Assembly (NCBI GenBank): GCA_030609865.1
Contig: JAUWSZ010000183.1
Span: 1-5,985 of the forward strand
Source: a bacterium
GTDB lineage: Bacteria; Desulfobacterota; DSWW01
DNA: 5,985 nucleotides
Direction of reading: 5' to 3'
This document shows positions 4,307 through 5,985 of this stretch, piece by piece. Made by a program: the position numbers and the translations under genes. Positions within the stretch are counted from its first letter, which is position 1; each line of letters begins with the position of its first letter. A model generated the notes under the pieces. It was given only the letters and a program-made list of their open reading frames with translations, did not search any database and was not told where the DNA came from.

Positions 4307-5985
4307 ATGCCTGCGAAGGCACTCTGGAAACGCGTCCTGCCGATCCTTCTTCTTGTGAGTGTATTGCCCAATGGGGCCCTTGCCGCGACCCAAATCCGCA
4401 CTGTCTCGAGTGACGCTCTGGGTCTGCTGCTGGAGTTCGATGCTCAGGGTTTCTGTCTAGAGGAGGTTCGCGAGCAAGGGATCACCTACTGCAAGGTGGA
4501 TCTGCCGGAGGCAGGGAAATCCTCAAAGGAGGGATACCCGCTTCTGCCCCTGAGAGGTTTTCTCATCGGCCTCCCGGACGAGGCGCAACCGTCTGTTCAG
4601 GTACTTGAAGCCGATTATGGCAATCGGCCTGACACGCTGGTTTTCCCCTGCCCGCGCAGGTTGTCGGGGGAGGAAAATGGCCGGAAGCGGTTTGTCTATG
4701 AGCCTTATCGACAAAAGGAGGCCTACGATTCTGATGCCTACTTTCCCGGCGCACTGGTGGAACTTGAAGATGGGGGATACTTGAGAGGGCTGCGGGTGGC
4801 CAGGCTCGTCATTCATCCTGCGCAGGCCAATCCCGCCAGAAGGCAGTTGCGCCTCTACACGCGGATCCGGTTTCGCGTGGAGTACGGGACACCGCTCGTT
4901 TCCCAGGGGGCGCAACGACCTTCAGGCGGGGAGCCCGAAGGCTACGAGAGGATGCTGGCAGATCTGATCGTGAACTACGAAGCGGTCAAGGAACTCCCCA
5001 GGAACGGTGGTCGGGCTGCGTCCGTAAGTCTGTCGGCCAGCCCTCTGTTGGGAGAATCCGGGGGCGGCGAAGGCGCGAACGTAAAGCTCGGGGTCGAGAA
5101 GACGGGCATTTACCGCGTGGGATACGGGGACTTGGTCGCAGCGGGGTATGACGTGGGGGGTGTCGATCCGAGGAATGTACACGTAGAAAGCCAGGGAATG
5201 GAGATCCCTATCTATGTGCTCGGGGAGGCGGACGGGGTCTTTGATCCCGGGGATTCCTTGCTTTTCTACGGTCAGCCAACAGACACGATCTATACGGGTC
5301 GGAACATCTATTGGCTCTATGCGGATGGGGAGGTGGGTCTGAGAATCGAGGAGCGTGCGGTTACCCCTGGTGGGTCTGTGCCGGTCCTTACGTCCTTTCA
5401 CAACAGGATGCGGGTGGAGGAGAACCTCGTCTACTACCAGAATCCCGCGGGGGGCGACGCAGTGGATCACTGGTACTGGGACAGATCAAATGCACCGGTG
5501 GAAGAAAGTTACACCGTTCATCTTGAAAACGTATCGACGGAGGAAGGTGCGGGCGCCTTGCGCATTGGCCTGACGGGTTCCACGGATACCGCGGTCAACC
5601 CGGATCATCACACGACAGTGGAGCTAAACGGGCACCCCGTTGATGAAGCTTACTGGGACGGCTTCGTCGAGTACGTCCACGAAATCCAGACGGCTCAGTC
5701 CCAGCTGGTAGAGGGTGACAACACGGTTGTTCTGTCAGCCCCGGGCGATACCGGCTCTGAGGTGGACGGCTTCTACACAAACTGGATCGAGATCGATTAC
5801 CTGGACTCGTATGCGGCGGAGGGCGATCTGCTGGCGTTCAACGGGGAAGGCGACGGTTCTTTCCGTTTCAACATCACAGGGTTCTCCTTAGCCGATCTGG
5901 AAATATTCGATATCTCAGATCCAGTCCACCCGGTCCGATTGACCGGATTCTTGGTGCTGCAGGAAGGAGATGACTATGTTTTGAG
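4307..5985 (+). CDS. Exported C25 (gingipain/PorU-like) peptidase-type protein, N-terminal part, truncated by window edge
   Basis: The frame is open for 559 codons and leaves the window with no stop. Residues 1-26 are a signal peptide: basic start (Lys4, Lys8, Arg9), hydrophobic core VLPILLLVSVL, and an ALA-A cleavage site. Residues 27 to about 195 resemble the gingipain propeptide region: GYPLLPLRGFLIGLP near 80-94, VARLVIHPAQANP near 165-177, and a closing strand RIRFRVEYG near 186. From about 259 comes the module that usually precedes the C25 catalytic domain (KLGVEKTGIYRVGYGDL, then DPRN, IPIYV, FDPGDSLLFYG, NIYWLY). A beta-sandwich segment (about 375-510; HWYWD, VELNG, WIEIDYL) and the start of another (LEIFDISDPVHPVRLTG) follow. 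The likely role is a secreted or surface protease, or a PorU-like sortase. The His-Cys catalytic domain would lie downstream and is not seen, so activity cannot be claimed. It is divergent from the tetR operon with no obvious link to it. Confidence 0.86.
   Translation, partial: MPAKALWKRVLPILLLVSVLPNGALAATQIRTVSSDALGLLLEFDAQGFCLEEVREQGITYCKVDLPEAGKSSKEGYPLLPLRGFLIGLPDEAQPSVQVLEADYGNRPDTLVFPCPRRLSGEENGRKRFVYEPYRQKEAYDSDAYFPGALVELEDGGYLRGLRVARLVIHPAQANPARRQLRLYTRIRFRVEYGTPLVSQGAQRPSGGEPEGYERMLADLIVNYEAVKELPRNGGRAASVSLSASPLLGESGGGEGANVKLGVEKTGIYRVGYGDLVAAGYDVGGVDPRNVHVESQGMEIPIYVLGEADGVFDPGDSLLFYGQPTDTIYTGRNIYWLYADGEVGLRIEERAVTPGGSVPVLTSFHNRMRVEENLVYYQNPAGGDAVDHWYWDRSNAPVEESYTVHLENVSTEEGAGALRIGLTGSTDTAVNPDHHTTVELNGHPVDEAYWDGFVEYVHEIQTAQSQLVEGDNTVVLSAPGDTGSEVDGFYTNWIEIDYLDSYAAEGDLLAFNGEGDGSFRFNITGFSLADLEIFDISDPVHPVRLTGFLVLQEGDDYVL

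Noticed and set aside
4922..5470. Minus-strand open frame of 182 codons inside the C25-like gene
   Set aside because: The plus strand has an uninterrupted frame of 559 codons with a signal peptide and domain motifs. The minus frame has no recognisable features.
1..5985. CRISPR array, tRNA, rRNA, insertion sequence or phage attachment site
   Set aside because: I saw no regularly spaced repeats of 25-40 bases, no tRNA cloverleaf pattern, no transposase coding sequence and no paired terminal repeats.

Overview
The window is fairly GC-rich bacterial DNA. Its gene families point to an anaerobic, acyl-CoA-metabolising bacterium, most plausibly of the Desulfobacterota ('deltaproteobacteria') type. 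The clues are an archaeal-style HMG-CoA-synthase/thiolase/DUF35 module, a small CCGTGGC-motif protein, a C25 (gingipain-like) exported protein, and degenerate 'GTCATCCC' and 'CCTGACC' repeats between genes. This taxonomic guess is inference; no rRNA or other marker gene is present.

Bases 20-4036 form a leftward (minus-strand) gene set. In transcription order it holds a TetR-family regulator (4036-3278), a two-domain protein fusing an HMG-CoA-synthase-like condensing-enzyme fold to a C-terminal zinc-ribbon/OB-fold DUF35 domain (3247-1793), an SCP-x-type thiolase (1751-543), a 196-base repeat-rich gap, and a 108-residue cysteine-containing protein of unknown function (346-20). The gaps of 30 and 41 bases and good Shine-Dalgarno sites make the first three an operon. 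A strong sigma-70-like promoter (consensus -35, 17-base spacer, extended -10) lies at 4098-4126. A perfect 14-base palindrome (4087-4100) overlaps its -10, so the TetR protein probably controls its own operon.

The thiolase keeps its nucleophilic Cys88 and active-site His residues. The condensing-enzyme domain has Leu and Thr where the Cys and Glu of HMG-CoA synthases are expected. The pair therefore looks like a thiolase/HMGCS-fold/DUF35 complex of the kind known from archaeal thiolase-HMGCS and from PhlACB acetyltransferase. Here two of the three parts are fused and the HMGCS-like site is apparently unable to do standard HMG-CoA chemistry. The substrate cannot be read from the sequence.

Rightward from 4307, running off the right edge, is a long open frame of 559 codons encoding an exported protein. 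It has a clear signal peptide and the N-terminal architecture typical of C25 (gingipain/PorU-like) peptidases; any catalytic domain would lie beyond the window. It is transcribed divergently from the tetR operon and has its own candidate promoter (4206-4234). The intergenic stretch 4037-4306 contains both promoters, the palindrome and a few short repeats, and no gene that I can support.
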